DNA from: Flaccisagitta enflata
Taxonomy: Eukaryota; Chaetognatha; Sagittoidea; Aphragmophora
Length of the DNA: 64,000 bases
Assembly (NCBI GenBank): GCA_965153355.1
Contig: OZ231127.1
Span: 82,212,001 to 82,276,000 of the forward strand
Direction: 5' to 3'
Of this stretch, positions 13,931 to 29,363 are shown in pieces (the first letter of the stretch is position 1; the number at the start of each line of letters is the position of its first letter). The position numbers and the translations under genes were made by a program. A model generated the notes under the pieces. It made no database searches. It was not told where the DNA came from and worked only from the letters and a program-made list of their open reading frames with translations.

Positions 13931-14342
13931 TTATTTTTTATAAGAACGTCATTTCTTTTTCTAAGGCTTCATGTTCTTATTTTGAAGGCCAAATCAAGCC
14001 TTCAACGTTCTTAGAGCGTTCTTAATTTCAAATACTATACAAACTATAACAAACCTTATAAGCTATTATTATGTAATAATACTTAATATATACTGATCAA
14101 TAACTGCTAAAATAGATGCTAAAATGTTATATCTGGGGATATTTTAGTATTTTGATTGAAAATACTAGAATTTCATAGTAATTATATTAATTTTAAGTGT
14201 TTTATCAACGTTTTTTAAGTTTTACTAGTTGCAAGATTTTATTTTCACAGTTTGAAGCCTTCATATGTTCTTAAGATGTTCTTAATTTTGAAGCTATTTG
14301 AAGCCTTGATGTTCTTATAAACTAGGTTCTTATAAAAAATAA
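13931..14342. mobile_element. TIR element with repeated word GTTCTTA
   Basis: A perfect 17-bp inverted repeat: TTATTTTTTATAAGAAC at 13931-13947 and its complement at 14326-14342. Inside, GTTCTTA replaces the GTGCTTA of the neighbouring element at every position, and AGGCTTC replaces AGGCTGA. It abuts the hairpin-ended element that starts at 14342. Confidence 0.75.
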
Positions 14343-15774
14343 CAAGGCCAACACCTATAAGTCGCGTGCGAGACATAAACAACTGAATTGACCTGACTCC
14401 TTATTGTATCTTTTTAATCAACATGACTGAATAGGGAGAGATATAAGAAATGAATAAAGGGATTTAGTTGACTAGATTGACTTGAATAGATCAGCTTAAT
14501 GAGGTATTGGAGGCCATGGAAACTTGACTTTTTTTATTGAGTCAAACTAATCAACTCTATCAACCCAATCAATGAAAAATGACTGAACCAGACTTAAACC
14601 AGACTTTAACCAGCAGACCTTAACCAGCAGACTTTAACCAGCAGACTTAAACCAGCAGACTTAAACCAGCAGACTTAAACCAGCAGACTTAAACCAGCAG
14701 ACTTAAACCAGCAGACTTAAACCAGCAGACTTAAACCAGCAGACTTAAACCAGCAGATTTAAACCAGCAGACTTAAACCAGCAGACCTAAACCAGCAGAC
14801 TTAAACCAGCAGACTTAAACCAGCCAACTTAAACCAGCCAACTTAAACCAGCAGACTTAAACCAGCAGACTTAAACCAGCAGACTTAAAATGACATAAAT
14901 GACCAAAAGATACCAAAAAAACATAAATGACCAAAACATACCAAAAAACACCAAAAAAAAAAAACAAAACAAAAAACCAAAAAACCAAAAAACCAAAAAA
15001 AACAAAAAACCAAAAAACAAAGACCCAAAAAACCAAAAACTATAAACCCAAAACCAAAAACCAAAAACCAAAAAAACCAAAAACCAAAAACCAAAAACCA
15101 AAAACCAAAAACCAAAAACCATAAACCAAAAACCAAAAAACCGAAAAACCGAAAAACCAAAAAACCGAAAAACCCAAAAACCAAAAACCAAAAAACCAAA
15201 AAACCAAAAACTAAAAAACCCAAAACCAAAAAAAAACAAAAAAAAAAACAAAAAACAAAAAACAAAAAACAAAAAACAAAAAACAAAAAACAAAAAACAA
15301 AAAACAAAAAACAAAAAAACCAAAAACATAAATGACCAAAACATACCAAATAAACATGTTAAATGACCAAAAAACAAAAAACCAAAAAACCAAAAAACCA
15401 AAAAACCAAAAAACCAAAAACCAAAAACCAAAAACCAAAAACCATAAATGACCAAAACATACCAAAAAACCATGTTGAATGACCAGAAATGACCTGAAAT
15501 GTCCCAAAATGACTCAAAATGACTTAAAACTACTTCAAATGCCCAAAAACGACACAGATGACTTAAATGAACAAAGTGACGTTAGTGATCAAAAATGACT
15601 TAAAATGACTAAAAGCAACCAAAAATGACCAAAAACAACAAAAAAACGACTCAAAATAACTTTAGACAACCCAAAATGACCAAAAACGCACAAAAAAGCA
15701 AAGTGTTACCGACGGACCAACCGACCGACCGACCGACCGACGGAGCGGATTGTAGAGTCGCGTGCACGCGACTA
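14342..15774 (+). mobile_element. Hairpin-ended repeat, B type, expanded to 1.4 kb
   Basis: It has the same 5' end as the 11536 copy (ACAAGGCCAACACCTATAAG) and the same 3' GACCGACC tract and hairpin AGTCGCGTGCACGCGACT. The interior was filled independently with other minisatellites: a 15-bp CAGCAGACTTAAAC unit and CCAAAAA units. Confidence 0.75.
14585..15470 (+). repeat. 15-bp and CCAAAAA minisatellites
   Basis: 14620-14890 is about 18 units of ACTTAAACCAGCAG with minor variants. 14935-15470 is a long A-rich tract of CCAAAAA and ACAAAAA units with two islands of CATAAATGACCAAAA. The long Phe-rich open frame on the minus strand is an artefact of this tract. Confidence 0.95.
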
Positions 15775-16170
15775 AAAAGTGTACATATAATAGCAATGTA
15801 AACGAAAAAAAAATTTTTTCTCCAAACCCCTAATGGCTGGTATGAGTTGATGCACTATTGCAAGGGCTTTCATTTGATACCTCGTAACACACATTTTTTA
15901 AAATTTTATGTTGCTGTGACTAAAAAGTTGTAAAATCGCCCTTTTGGTTGTTTCTGTCTACTTTTTCTCAATCACCATCGCTTTCTTCTTGAGTTAATCA
16001 ATGGAAAGGGTTGGCCAAAAAAGACCAAAAATAATGTTTTTATTGGGGGAAAAAGGTAAAATGCCTATTTTCATTGAAAAAAAGGCATTTAGCATGCTGG
16101 ACAAACAATGGGAAAAGGCCCAACCATGAAAAACGTGTAGAATTGACGACTATTTGATGCTGATAGTCTC
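15775..16170. other. Short gene-free stretch
   Basis: Unique-looking AT-rich intronic sequence. I see no exon or named repeat. Confidence 0.5.
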
Positions 16171-16172
16171 TC

Positions 16173-17205
<1,033 letters not shown>

Positions 17206-17336
17206 ACAAGGCCGGATAAACGGCAATCCAGTCGCTAAAATCGCTTGGAATTCAAAAATGTGACGGACGGTCGGACGGATGGACCTACCAACCGACCCAC
17301 CGACACGGCAAGGTGTAGAGTCGCGTGTCCGCGACT
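17206..17336 (+). mobile_element. Hairpin-ended repeat, A type, short
   Basis: 5' ACAAGGCCGGATAAACGGC, short GACGGACC tract, and 3' hairpin AGTCGCGTGTCCGCGACT. The base after the element is TAGA rather than AAAA, which helps locate the 3' edge. Confidence 0.75.
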
Positions 17337-17627
17337 AGACATGACTAGATTTCACTTTCATGGTAAAAAATTTAGCTTTTAATATCGCCTGAGCTCCTAC
17401 TCCCAACGCGGCCTTTTTCGATCAATTCTCTAGGAGATCAACAAATTTTGACTTCCCTACACTCTCAAATAATACTTCGAAGACAGCTTTCCCACATTAA
17501 CTGGGGGCATCTTGCAAATGCTATTAGCTCTCTAACCACGTCTACAACGCGCCATTGGCTCCAATAGGAGATGACATGAAAACTTGACAAATTCTTGCAC
17601 ATGACTACTTCAGCCATGATAAAGAAA

Positions 17628-17887
17628 ACAAGGCCAAGTAGGCCAATAAGGTGCGCCGTGTGGATCGTCGAACAAATGCATTATCGGCCAACCGACCAAC
17701 CGACCGACAGACCAACAGACACAGCCAGTTATAGAGGTGCATTGGTTCACCTTAAAACAAGGCCAAGTAGGCCAATATGGTGCGACATGTGGATCGTCAA
17801 ATGAATGCGTTACCGACCAACCAACCTACCGACTGACCGACCGACTGACACAGCCCGTTATAGATGTAAGAGGTGCTTTTTCGCACC
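17628..17887 (+). mobile_element. Two tandem hairpin-ended repeats, C type
   Basis: Copies run 17628-17753 and 17757-17887. Each starts ACAAGGCCAAGTAGGCCAAT and carries a GGTGCG-type subterminal motif, then GACCGACCGAC words and CACAGCC. The 3' hairpins have AGGTGC and CACCT arms, the second reading AGGTGCTTTTTCGCACCT. Together they show the AGGTGCG version of the family's stem. Confidence 0.75.
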
Positions 17888-17935
17888 TGGAAAAGGTATA
17901 AGATGCGTCCAAGAAACAGAACGATCAAAAAGAGT

Positions 17936-18000
17936 ATCATTTTTCATTAGTTGCAACTTTTGTGAAATCATTTTTCATTAGTTGCAACTTTTGTGAAATC
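17936..18000. repeat. 33-bp direct duplication
   Basis: ATCATTTTTCATTAGTTGCA plus the following 13 bases occurs twice in tandem. Confidence 0.85.
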
Positions 18001-18610
18001 ATATGCTGTTTCTTTTTTTTATCGCGTCAACGCGCGTTGTCATGAAGTAAAAATGAAAACAGATTTGAATTGGTCATACTCTGGGGACATAACAGGCAGC
18101 TCACGTTACCTCACGTCGCCCAGGTTGAGCCATAATAACCCTTTCTTCTAAGCTTCCCTATTTCTTAGATTTTTCGCACAATTTTTTTGAAGAAAAAAAA
18201 TCACCCAGACATGATTTTGACCAAAAATGAATGAAATTCATTGCATTTGGACAATATTCTTCCATATTTGTTGCATGGGATCTATTCTTAGGCATGGAAA
18301 AAATTCCGACATAGCCTTTTCTCTCGCACTTTCGAGGAACCAATCCAAGTTGACTTCCCTACATATAAAAGACTTGATTCGGGAATAGAACCATAGATCA
18401 CATATGATAAGAGATAAGCCAAACTAGTAAATAGCGAAAGTTTGAGTTCTTTTCCCTCTCAGCTAGCTGAAAATCTTGAGTCTGGAATAGACTTGTACAT
18501 AGAAATGACTTGATTCTGGAATACTATTACACTGTGATCATGCCACCCACTGTATAAGTCAGTGTTTTTAGTCCAGAGGAATATAAGTTCTTAGTTCAGA
18601 GGAATATAAG
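18001..18610. other. Gene-free stretch with one dispersed repeat
   Basis: 18440-18540 is the reverse-complement relative of the repeat at 12857-13179 (CTCTCAGCTAGCTG, GAGTCTGGAATAGACT, CTTGATTCTGGAATACTA). 18560-18615 has a small tandem duplication around GAGGAATATAAG. No exon. Confidence 0.55.
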
Positions 18611-18615
18611 TCAGT

Positions 18616-19025
18616 GTTCTTAGTCCACGCCTCTTTGCAGTTTATATTGACGATTTGACTGTTCAATTAAAAAAATTGAAAGTGGGATGTCATCTAATTC
18701 ATCTTTTTCTTTCGTGCATAGTCTATGCCGATGACATTTGTTTGTTGGCCCCAAATCGCTCTGCCCTTCAATTGCTTCTGGATACATGTGAAGCCTACGG
18801 TTTAACCTGGTGTCTAACTTACAATCCATCTAAATCGAAAATGATGTATTTTGGCAAAGGTGGTCAGTCACCTATCTTCAATATGTACGAGAAACCTCTT
18901 GATTATGTCGATAGTTACAAGTACCTTGGTGTAACTGTTGTTGCTGGTGTCAAATTTACGACTACTCATTTGAAACCACTTATAAATGCTAGCTCCACTG
19001 CCAATACGATTCTTAATTCTTTATG
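18616..19025 (+). pseudogene. Non-LTR retrotransposon reverse transcriptase fragment
   Basis: The fragment opens inside reverse transcriptase domain 4 (VLSPRLFAVYIDDL) and continues through the catalytic YADD box at about 18722-18733, ADDICLLAPNRSALQLLLD, a KSKMMYFG box and YKYLGV. This order is that of LINE reverse transcriptases of the CR1/Jockey type. Both ends are missing. It stops where a truncated hairpin-ended repeat begins at about 19024 (reverse complement of ACAAGGCCGG). It is a dead 5'- and 3'-truncated copy in the Rab intron, on the opposite strand, and unrelated in sequence to the LINE at 50 kb. Confidence 0.8.
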
Positions 19026-19438
19026 CGGCCGCGACTGTTTTGTCGAGTATCCGGCCTTGTTTTTTTGTCACCTACTGGTCACACTGGCGCCCGGGAAAAG
19101 ATATCGAATGGAAAAAGATATTGAACGTTAAGTGCTTTTAAAACATAGTACCGTTTCAAAGTGCAGTTTCACGAGAGCAAAGCAAATGGGAGGCACCTGT
19201 TGGTTTACTTGATAAATGTAAAACGTTTCACTCTACGATTTTAGATATTCTTGTTTAATGATTATCCTACATGTTTCTTTAGCTCCTTACTTGTTATCGG
19301 GTACCAGATGTTAGAATCGGTTATTTTCTTTTCTTTTTGCCTCTTCCTTTCGTCTTCCTTATTTTTTATTAAACTCGTTTCCATTCACCATAATTCAGTT
19401 TTTTTTTGCATAGGTTTAAGAACAAGGATTCGCAAAAG

Positions 19439-19523
<85 letters not shown>

Positions 19524-20636
19524 TTATTTCGAGAAAATCCAATTTCTAAGCTAGACCAGTAAGACCACTCTCTTGGGTGCTTCACATAGCAAAAGTTGCT
19601 TATTTCCTTTCATCCTCTTTACCTTATGTGGAGTGGGCAATTTTAGGACCCTTACCATTTTTCTTTCACCAAAAATTGTTCATCTTCCGTTTTTTAGAAA
19701 ATTGTTTTTGAGAGCCTAATTTGTATATTGCAGTGGGATAAAAAAGTATGCTGATCTTCTCTGAATTAGCTTTTACAAACTTCTGCTCTTTAGAGAATTG
19801 TCAACCTGCTTTTTCACAAGCTCTTACGTAACTTATGCTCTGATATTTTGATTTATTTTCACAAAAATCATGGTTTTCTAAAACTAACAATTGTTCCTTT
19901 TGTAACAAAACTACACAGGATTTTGCTGAATTCTGGGAAATCTGAGTAAACTTTAAGGCCAAAACAAAAACGGAAGATGAAGGAATTTTGAGAAAAGGAA
20001 AACGGTCATCTTCATGATTTTTTTCACTCCATATTGGGTTAGTGGGACAAGAAGAAAATCAAATTTTTTGCTATGCGAAGCACGCAAACCACTCTCTCTG
20101 CACTACTGTAGTAAAAAACATGAGATTAAACCTCGGGGGTTGCTTGGGGTTTCAACCCAGAGTAACCTCGAGCTAGCCTTGAACCCTGATTTGCTCGGGG
20201 CTGATATGGGGTTAGCTCAAGAGTTGACTCGGGGTCGGCTTGGGTTTCAATCTCATCTCAATCTCATGCCCTGGCCTTAGCTCTCGATATGCACATTTGC
20301 TAGTCCTTTCTAATAGTCAATTAGTCAAACATTCAACGTGATCATGAACTATAGCTAGTGTTCCACGCTCGTCACAAAAACAAGTATAGGAAAGACAATG
20401 TTCCGCCTGAGAGACACTTAAATCAGATTTCCTAACGCGATATGATTTGAAAAGACTTTGAAGTGGCAAGTCAATTTTATGTTATCGGACAACTTCAATC
20501 TTTTACCGTTTGTTTGTTCGACGATAAGGTCGCGAAAAATTCCTGGCAAGGCCTCATACGCTTTGTGCATAATAGGCGTTGTTACTTGAAAGGGTAAAAA
20601 AATATATAGCTGGAAATATCTCAAGTTTTAGCTAAG
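19026..20636. other. Gene-free intronic stretch
   Basis: 19440-19520 is a (CTTT)n microsatellite. 20130-20270 has a degenerate CTCGGGGTTGGCTTGGG-like repeat. The remainder is AT-rich with no supported exon. Confidence 0.55.
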
Positions 20637-20835
20637 CTACCCTACAACCCGCTGCGACTGTTGGTTGGTCCGTTGGTTCGTCCATCTGTCGGTCCATCCA
20701 TAGCACAAAGCGTTTTCAGTGTTTCTGGGCGGTCTTTGCATCAATATCCCCACCCAAATGCTTGATTAGCCTGTTTCATCACTGCCCCTGCCCACCCGGA
20801 CGCGACTTGGGTAGTTGTGTATCCGGCCTTGTTGC
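20637..20835 (-). mobile_element. Hairpin-ended repeat, A type
   Basis: Read on the minus strand it begins ACAAGGCCGGATACACAAC, has GGGTGGGCAGGGGC, then GACC/GACG words, and ends near CAGTCGCAGCGGG. The 3' hairpin arm is partly lost. Confidence 0.65.
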
Positions 20836-21554
20836 AGTTCTGATGAATGGATATTTGCCGTTACGTTGGGAACTTAAGGCGAGGACCGCAGCTTTTAACT
20901 TTTAGTGAGTTACGAGTTATTCATTCTTTTTTTTTTTTCTTTCTTTTTTTTTCAAAAGTGAAATAGTGGGAGGAAGTATGGAGGAGAAGGTTTAGGAAGA
21001 GGAGGTGGAGGAAGACGAGGAAAAAAGGAGTGTCAAAAGAATGTAGTGTTTCTTTTATTTGGTAAACGAAGCGGGTTCTCAGGATAAAAGAGAGATAAAA
21101 GGAACTTAGAATCAATCCTGACACTAACTTTTAGGCCTTGGAATTCACAAGAGATCTTTCGTTGATACATGAGTGAGGTGGGTGGCCGAGTGGAAAGTGT
21201 AGGTGTCACAAAAAAAAATCATGAAATGTAAAAAAGCTTTTTTTTTTTTTGATAATGTTTTTGAGCAAGGAGAGCTTGGAGCTAGGAGTTAGGGATGGAA
21301 TTGGGGTAAGTTTAGGGTAAGGGTTTGTCAAAATTTGCGTTAGGGCTAAGAATGTGTCGGTTTTTCTTTTCGTATTTCAGCTTTAATAAACATTTGTCCT
21401 GGCAGAAAAAAAAAACAAAAGCACGGGGTCGTCTTGGTCATGATTGCCCAGTAATGTCTGTGGTCAGAATCACCTGTCTGCTGCCACGTTAAGAAAGTCA
21501 AATCATGTCTTATCATGAGAAATCATTAGCAATGATATCTTTGGTCAAAATAAC
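20836..21554. other. Gene-free intronic stretch
   Basis: I see poly-T/poly-A runs and GGAGGA words but no exon. At 21440-21490 a second copy of the exon-6 donor neighbourhood is visible (GGTCAGAATCACCTGTCTGC, against GGTCAAAATAACCTGTCTG at 21544), a local duplication of a splice donor. Confidence 0.5.
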
Positions 21555-21786
21555 CTGTCTGTTGGCTTCCGGAAGATCGCATTTATTTCCGACGAGCAGT
21601 TTGGCGGTCGACTCCGGACAGACATCTTCCAGTTCTTGAAGCCACCTTCTGACGTTCCGGAAGCTCTGTTCCGACGCCACGTCAAACATGACGATGACGC
21701 AATCGATTCGCCGGAACAAAAACGTCATCGCCGAAAGTGTCCGGTATTTCTCTTGGCCGGCAGTGTCCCAACAATGAACTTTGACC
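21555..21786 (-). CDS. Rab GTPase, exon 6: G3 and G4 motifs
   Basis: The acceptor is CCATATAATAG (ending 21787). One G completes the Arg codon split with exon 5, then the exon reads VKVHCWDTAGQEKYRTLS (G3 with the catalytic-loop Gln), a switch II/helix region, CVIVMFDVASEQSF, an RRWLQELE helix, and G4 LLVGNKCDL. It ends NRQ before GTTATT in phase 0, which joins VSPVHG of exon 7. The spacing between G3 and G4 is normal for a Rab. The WDTAGQEKYRTL and VSTVGIDFK signatures most resemble Rab3-type proteins, an assignment made from remembered patterns only. Confidence 0.92.
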
Positions 21787-21965
21787 CTATTATATGGATA
21801 CAGGAAGATGTGAAAAGAAAGAAATGAGATAAGATGAAAAGGAAATTCATGGTTAGCAATGATTCACAGCGGCATATACATAAAATAGTCTTGGGCCTCA
21901 ATGCATGAATTGGGGCTTCAAGGCTAGAATTGAACTTGGGTTGAGGGGATGGACGTAGGAGGTAA

Positions 21966-22170
21966 ACAAGTGACGCAGGGTCACAATATCGTTGCGGACG
22001 GGTGGTCAGGAGAACAAAACAATCACCCATACCCTCCCCCACTCCATGCTCATCCACACAGACAATCATAACTGCAGCATCATAACTGCAGCATCATAAG
22101 TGCGCATCTTCACGCTGAACTCGACTCGATCATCACAGATGCACCAACAAACGGACCAATGGATGGACGT
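21966..22170 (+). mobile_element. Hairpin-ended repeat, D type
   Basis: It starts ACAA then GTGAC/GTCAC stem, CACAATATCGTTGCGGACGG, GTGGTCAGG, and ends in ACGGACCAATGGATGGACG words. It contains a short triplicated CATAACTGCAGCAT word. Confidence 0.6.
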
Positions 22171-22353
22171 GGACCAACGGGCAATGCCTCATGGAGTTGA
22201 CGGTTGAGTGTCCGCAAACAATAAGGGAGAGAAGGAGGGGAAACTTATAAGTGAAAGCACAGGTCATCGGCCCCCTCGGCGACACTCCCCAAGAAACATA
22301 GAGGCAAAGGCATCGAATTTGAAGTACAGTGAAGTGGTAACTTGCAAAATATG

Positions 22354-22466
22354 TGTCAGGAGTGGGATTCGAACCCACGCCCACATCAGTGGACCAGAAG
22401 TCTCTGCCTGTTAATAGGCAAGCCATGGCTTGAGTCTGGCGCCTTAGACCGCTCGGCCATCCTGAC
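22354..22466 (-). tRNA. tRNA-Leu-CAA: tRNA-Leu(CAA) with a 29-nt intron
   Basis: The acceptor stem GTCAGGA pairs perfectly with TCCTGAC, with discriminator A. The D arm is TGGCCGAGCGGTCTAAGG, the box A region. The anticodon stem CCAGA/TCTGG encloses the loop CTCAAG...T with anticodon CAA. A 29-nt intron follows G37, starting CCATGG and ending AGAC. The long variable arm marks a type II (Leu) tRNA. The T arm GTGGGTTCGAATCCCAC contains box B. Length is 84 nt mature plus intron. It lies in the same orientation inside the intron between Rab exons 5 and 6. An intron at this site is the usual state of animal tRNA-Leu(CAA). Confidence 0.95.
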
Positions 22467-22559
22467 AACTTGTTGATAAGACCGATTCATTTTATAAACT
22501 GAAGGGCTCAGAAACGATCGAGTATCGCAAAACTAATTAAACACGTGATTGTGAGTTTT

Positions 22560-22892
<333 letters not shown>

Positions 22893-22894
<2 letters not shown>

Positions 22895-23897
22895 TTTCCC
22901 ATCTACTGTGGTCGTCTTGGCTTTAAAATCGATCCCGACTGTCGAGACCCAATCGGCCACAAACACATGTAACCATATCGAAGAAGAACTTACCTTTTGC
23001 CATCTACATTAGTTGTCTTGGCCTTAAAATTGATCCCAACGAACGAGATTCAATCGGACACAAATGCATCAAAATAGAAATGACCATACCTTTTTCCATC
23101 TACTGTCGTTGTCTTGTCTTTAAAATCGATTCCGACTGTCGAGACCCAATCAGCCACAAACACATGTAACCATATTGAAGATGAACTCACCTTTTTCCAT
23201 CTACTGTGGTTGTCTTGGCCTTGAAGTCGATTCCGACTGTCGAGACCCAATCAGCCACAAACACATGAAACCATATTGAAGATGAACTTACCTTTTTCCA
23301 TCTACTGTCGTTGTCTTGGCTTTAAAATCGATTCCGACTGTCGAGACCCAATCAGCCACAAACACATGTAACCATAATGAAGATGAACTCACCTTTTTCC
23401 ATCTACTGTGGTTGTCTTGGCCTTGAAGTCGATTCCGACTGTCGAGACCCAATCAGCCACAAACACATGTAACCATATTGAAGATGAACTTACCTTTTTC
23501 CATCTACTGTCGTTGTCTTGGCTTTAAAATCGATTCCGACTGTCGAGACCCAATCAGCCACAAACACATGTAACCATAATGAAGATGAACTCACCTTTTT
23601 CCATCTACTGTGGTTGTCTTGGCCTTGAAGTCGATTCCGACTGTCGAGACCCAATCAGCCACAAACACATGTAACCATATTGAAGATGAACTTACCTTTT
23701 TCCATCTACTGTCGTTGTCTTGGCTTTAAAATCGATTCCGACTGTCGAGACCCAATCAGCCACAAACACATGTAACCATAATGAAGATGAACTCACCTTT
23801 TTCCATCTACTGTGGTTGTCTTGGCCTTGAAGTCGATTCCGACTGTCGAGACCCAATCAGCCACAAACACATGTAACCATAATGAAGATGAACTCAC
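22893..23897 (-). repeat. Tandem array of Rab exon-5 3' ends with splice donors (10 extra copies)
   Basis: A roughly 101-bp unit repeats behind exon 5. Each unit holds about 71 bp of exon 5 (from FVADW through VSTVGIDF to DGK) plus the GT donor and about 30 bp of intron. Copies end at 22893, 22994, 23090, 23191, 23292, 23393, 23494, 23595, 23696 and 23797; the native exon ends at 23898. Every copy keeps GT. From 23090 on, two versions alternate (GTGAGT with CTTCAAGG, and GTAAGT with TTTAAAGC), so the expanding unit was a 202-bp dimer. Copies have no acceptor before FVADW, so they are not cassette exons. The 22994 copy has a stop in frame. Confidence 0.95.
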
Positions 23898-25693
<1,796 letters not shown>

Positions 25694-25696
25694 CTA

Positions 25697-26409
25697 AATT
25701 GATTTCGTCCTTTCCTTTTAATCTTTTTATTATTTATATATTCAATGAACACTTGTTAGAGGGATCCGAAGGGAAAAATCATGTTTTACAAATTCGACTT
25801 TATTGCTTTTACCTTTTTTGGTGACTCAGATTCAATCCTTTTTTTTCGCTCGATTCGACAGAATCGCAAAATTCCAATTCAAAAAATGTTTTATTTTGCT
25901 AATATTTTTAAACTTTTGATTTTTCATTTAAGCCCTTTTCCCGATTATCGAGTCGCAGAACGCGAATGATATTGGAACATCGAGTCACATTATTTCAACT
26001 CTTTTCTTTTCACATTTGAATGTTCTTTTTTTTTCAATGCCATTTTGGTAATTTTTTTTCTCTCTCTCATATTGTTGAAATAAAAGATAATTAGATAATT
26101 AAGAGTTACCAGAAAGAATTAAAAAAAAGAAAAGAAAACTGTCATCAAATTTAACGGAAATAATTGCGACTATGACACGTGACTCAGAATGAATGTCTTG
26201 TCTTAATTCGGCTTAAACTGGATTCTTGCGTTTAAATGTGTGTTCCTCTCTCTCTCGACTCTGCTCTGTCGCTCTCTAGTAGTCCTCTACGGGTCTTCTT
26301 ACCCGCTTACTCGGGCCGGGTGGAGTCGCAGTGGCAAGAGGAGGAGGATGAAGAGGAAGAGGGTGAAGAAGAGGAGCATAAACAAGAATGATTGCAGGTG
26401 ATTGATAAT

Positions 26410-26483
<74 letters not shown>

Positions 26484-27784
26484 GGATGATAATCGGGAAA
26501 AAAGTCGAAGTCAGTCTTCGACTTTTTGACATATTTGAGAGATACAGGGTTTTCATTTTCTTATGCGGAAGTTGTGAATCTCCACTGACCGATTGCACCC
26601 TCGGACGAAATTGATGGGGCAAGTAAATCTAATTATTCTCTTTCATTTGGCGCCAAGCAGAATGCTCTACGACAAATATTTTTCGCGTTATGATTTTTTA
26701 AAGATTTATTTATGAAAATTGCAAATTGAATTTTTTTGATTTTTTATGATTTTGAGTAGGATCAAAGAAGGAGTGTATTTATGTTAGTTTGAGCATGCAA
26801 ATACAAGAAAACATGTTTATAAGCATAGCTGCTCATCTGTGAGGGTGTTTTGCAGGATTCTAGCTCATTTTGCTCATTCAGCTCAGTTTTTTTTTATTTA
26901 CTTTAAATGTGATAAATGAATAGATATTTTGATACATGTATATGAAAGCAGATACAAATAAGCATATCAGTGAGCATAACTGCTCATCTGTGAGGGTGTT
27001 TTTAAGCATTTTAGCTCACTCAGCTCATTTAGCTCAGTCTTTTTCTCTGAATTTTAATTGGATAAATAAATGTTTTGATGGGAGCATGTAAATACAAGAA
27101 AGCATGTCAGTGTGCATAGCTGATTGTCTGGTTGAGTGATTTTGAGCATTTTAGCTCATCTAGCTCATTTGGCTCAGTCCTATTTTTCTCTGATTTTCAG
27201 TGCAATCAATACATACAATTGCTTTTGATTTGATATAATAGAAAAATGATTTGTAGTGACTAAAGACAAAAGCTTGGTGAAAAGTGACCAAAGCTTACGA
27301 CTTTTTTCCTCACGGCAACAGCCGCCATTACTGGTAATAATAAAAACAATGATAATATTAAAAAAAACAGTAAAACAACAACAACTATAACAAAACAATT
27401 ACAATATAACCAAAACAGAAACGATGAAGGGAAAGGAATTTGAGGCTTAATGTCGTTGGGAATTTTGGTCTTTTCGTGGAAGGCCAAATCTCTTTTCGAT
27501 CGCTACAAATTGTGTCAGACTCAAAGGAAGGAGCGAATGAACAAATTAGATAAGAAGATTGATTTAAATCTTTTTTCTTCTTCTTCTTTGATCAAAATGT
27601 TGTTTGAATTATATGAAGGATCTCGGATCTGGAGAAAAACCAGTCTTAATCGTTTTCTGGTCAACAAATGTCCCGGAGGGCATGAATTATTAAGACACAC
27701 AAAATTGAGACTAACAAAAATTAAGGTCATGCGTGTGACGAAAACGTGTGACGAAAGTCAAGAGAGTATATCAACTATATATGT

Positions 27785-27785
<1 letters not shown>
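25697..27785. other. Intronic or intergenic stretch without an exon
   Basis: 26408-26482 is (CAA)n. 26790-27180 holds three loose copies of a GAGCATGYAAATACAAGAAA...CATAGCTG...GCATTTTAGCTCAT unit of about 150 bp. I searched this stretch by eye for a short exon carrying the missing fourth Cys pair of the zinc finger and did not find one. Confidence 0.55.
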
Positions 27786-27882
<97 letters not shown>

Positions 27883-27950
27883 CAGGGAGAGAAAGAAAAA
27901 GAGAAAAAAGAAAATAAGAGAGAGAGAGAGAAAGAGAGAGATAGAGAGAG

Positions 27951-28018
<68 letters not shown>
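27786..28018. repeat. (GA)n microsatellites
   Basis: Two GA tracts (27786-27876 and 27955-28018) are separated by an impure GA/GAAA segment. Confidence 0.95.
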
Positions 28019-28021
<3 letters not shown>

Positions 28022-28251
28022 CTAGGTGAAGTCGGAGATCAGGCAGTGAGCGAATTGGGTTATTTTGACATAAGTCACACAACCAAGCCAATTACCACCC
28101 AACGACCACCTCATCATATTCATATGATAAACCCATCTTAGTCTCTGATACCTTTAAAACCACTCAAAGCACCATTTATCGAGAGAGACGGGCACAGAGA
28201 ATGACATAATGCGGTAACAGAAAAATACTAAATGCAATTGAGGAGAGGGGT

Positions 28252-28322
28252 TTCTAGTTGCGGACACGCGACTCTATAAGAGGCTTTGTCCGTCGGTCCG
28301 TCCGTCGGTCCGGCCTTGTTCT
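28252..28322 (-). mobile_element. Minimal hairpin-ended repeat
   Basis: Only about 70 bp: minus-strand ACAAGGCCGGACCGACGG, GACGGACAAAGCCTCTTATA, and a 3' hairpin with GAGTCGCG and CGCAACT arms. It shows that the family can persist with almost no interior. Confidence 0.65.
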
Positions 28323-28409
28323 CAAGAAATTTGGCAACGTCAACGACATCTACGTACAAACGCGATAAAAAAACAACAGCTACAGCAAAATGAATCACAA
28401 CAACAACAT

Positions 28410-28803
<394 letters not shown>

Positions 28804-29363
28804 AGCAGCATGATGATAATATTCAATCCATGAGAGAAGATGAGCAGAGAGCCCCATGAGACAGATAGACAGACAGATAGACAGATAGACAATCCCTTTT
28901 GTATATATACACGCGAACATGAAGAAAAGGTGAGAAACAAGGCGAGAACCTCTCTCAGGAGAGAAATAACAATAAAAGAAATGGTCTTTGATACATAACA
29001 TCTCGTTTATCACCAATAGTTTATTGGAAAAGATGAACCAGAGGGTGATTTGTCGTAACACCTCCCCCCTCCCCCATCCCCCATGGAATAACGAAAACAA
29101 AGGGGGGGGGGGAGAGCAGCTTTGGAAAACTGGCAAAAGCTCCTTTACCACTGCTCACTTTACCAATCCATAAAGATTAAAGAGTGAGATGGGTCATATC
29201 GTCGTAGAACGTGTCTGGCATGTGTATCAGGAAGTGTTGTTACATTTATACACAACGGAGGCCTCCGATGCCTTTCAAGACTTTTTCAGACCTTTTTACC
29301 TCAGCGCAGAAAACACTTCCGTTGGGACCATACAATCCCCTTTTTACTCACACAGACATAAAA

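Noticed and set aside
14935-15470. Telomere-like CCAAAAA repeats
   Set aside because: Units are irregular and bounded by the ends of a mobile element, so an interstitial telomere is not supported.
14871-15507. 200-codon Phe-rich frame suggesting a membrane protein
   Set aside because: It is the complement of the CCAAAAA minisatellite; the composition is fully explained by the repeat.
18655-19131. Reverse transcriptase frame as a gene
   Set aside because: It is a truncated LINE piece with only the second half of the catalytic domain, ending in another repeat.
22360-22440. A second tRNA or pseudogene next to tRNA-Leu
   Set aside because: The extra bases between the anticodon stem halves are the tRNA intron; only one set of box A and box B is present.
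29189-29360. Plus-strand frame starting MGHIVVERVWH
   Set aside because: No family match, no splice context, and it runs into a mobile element.
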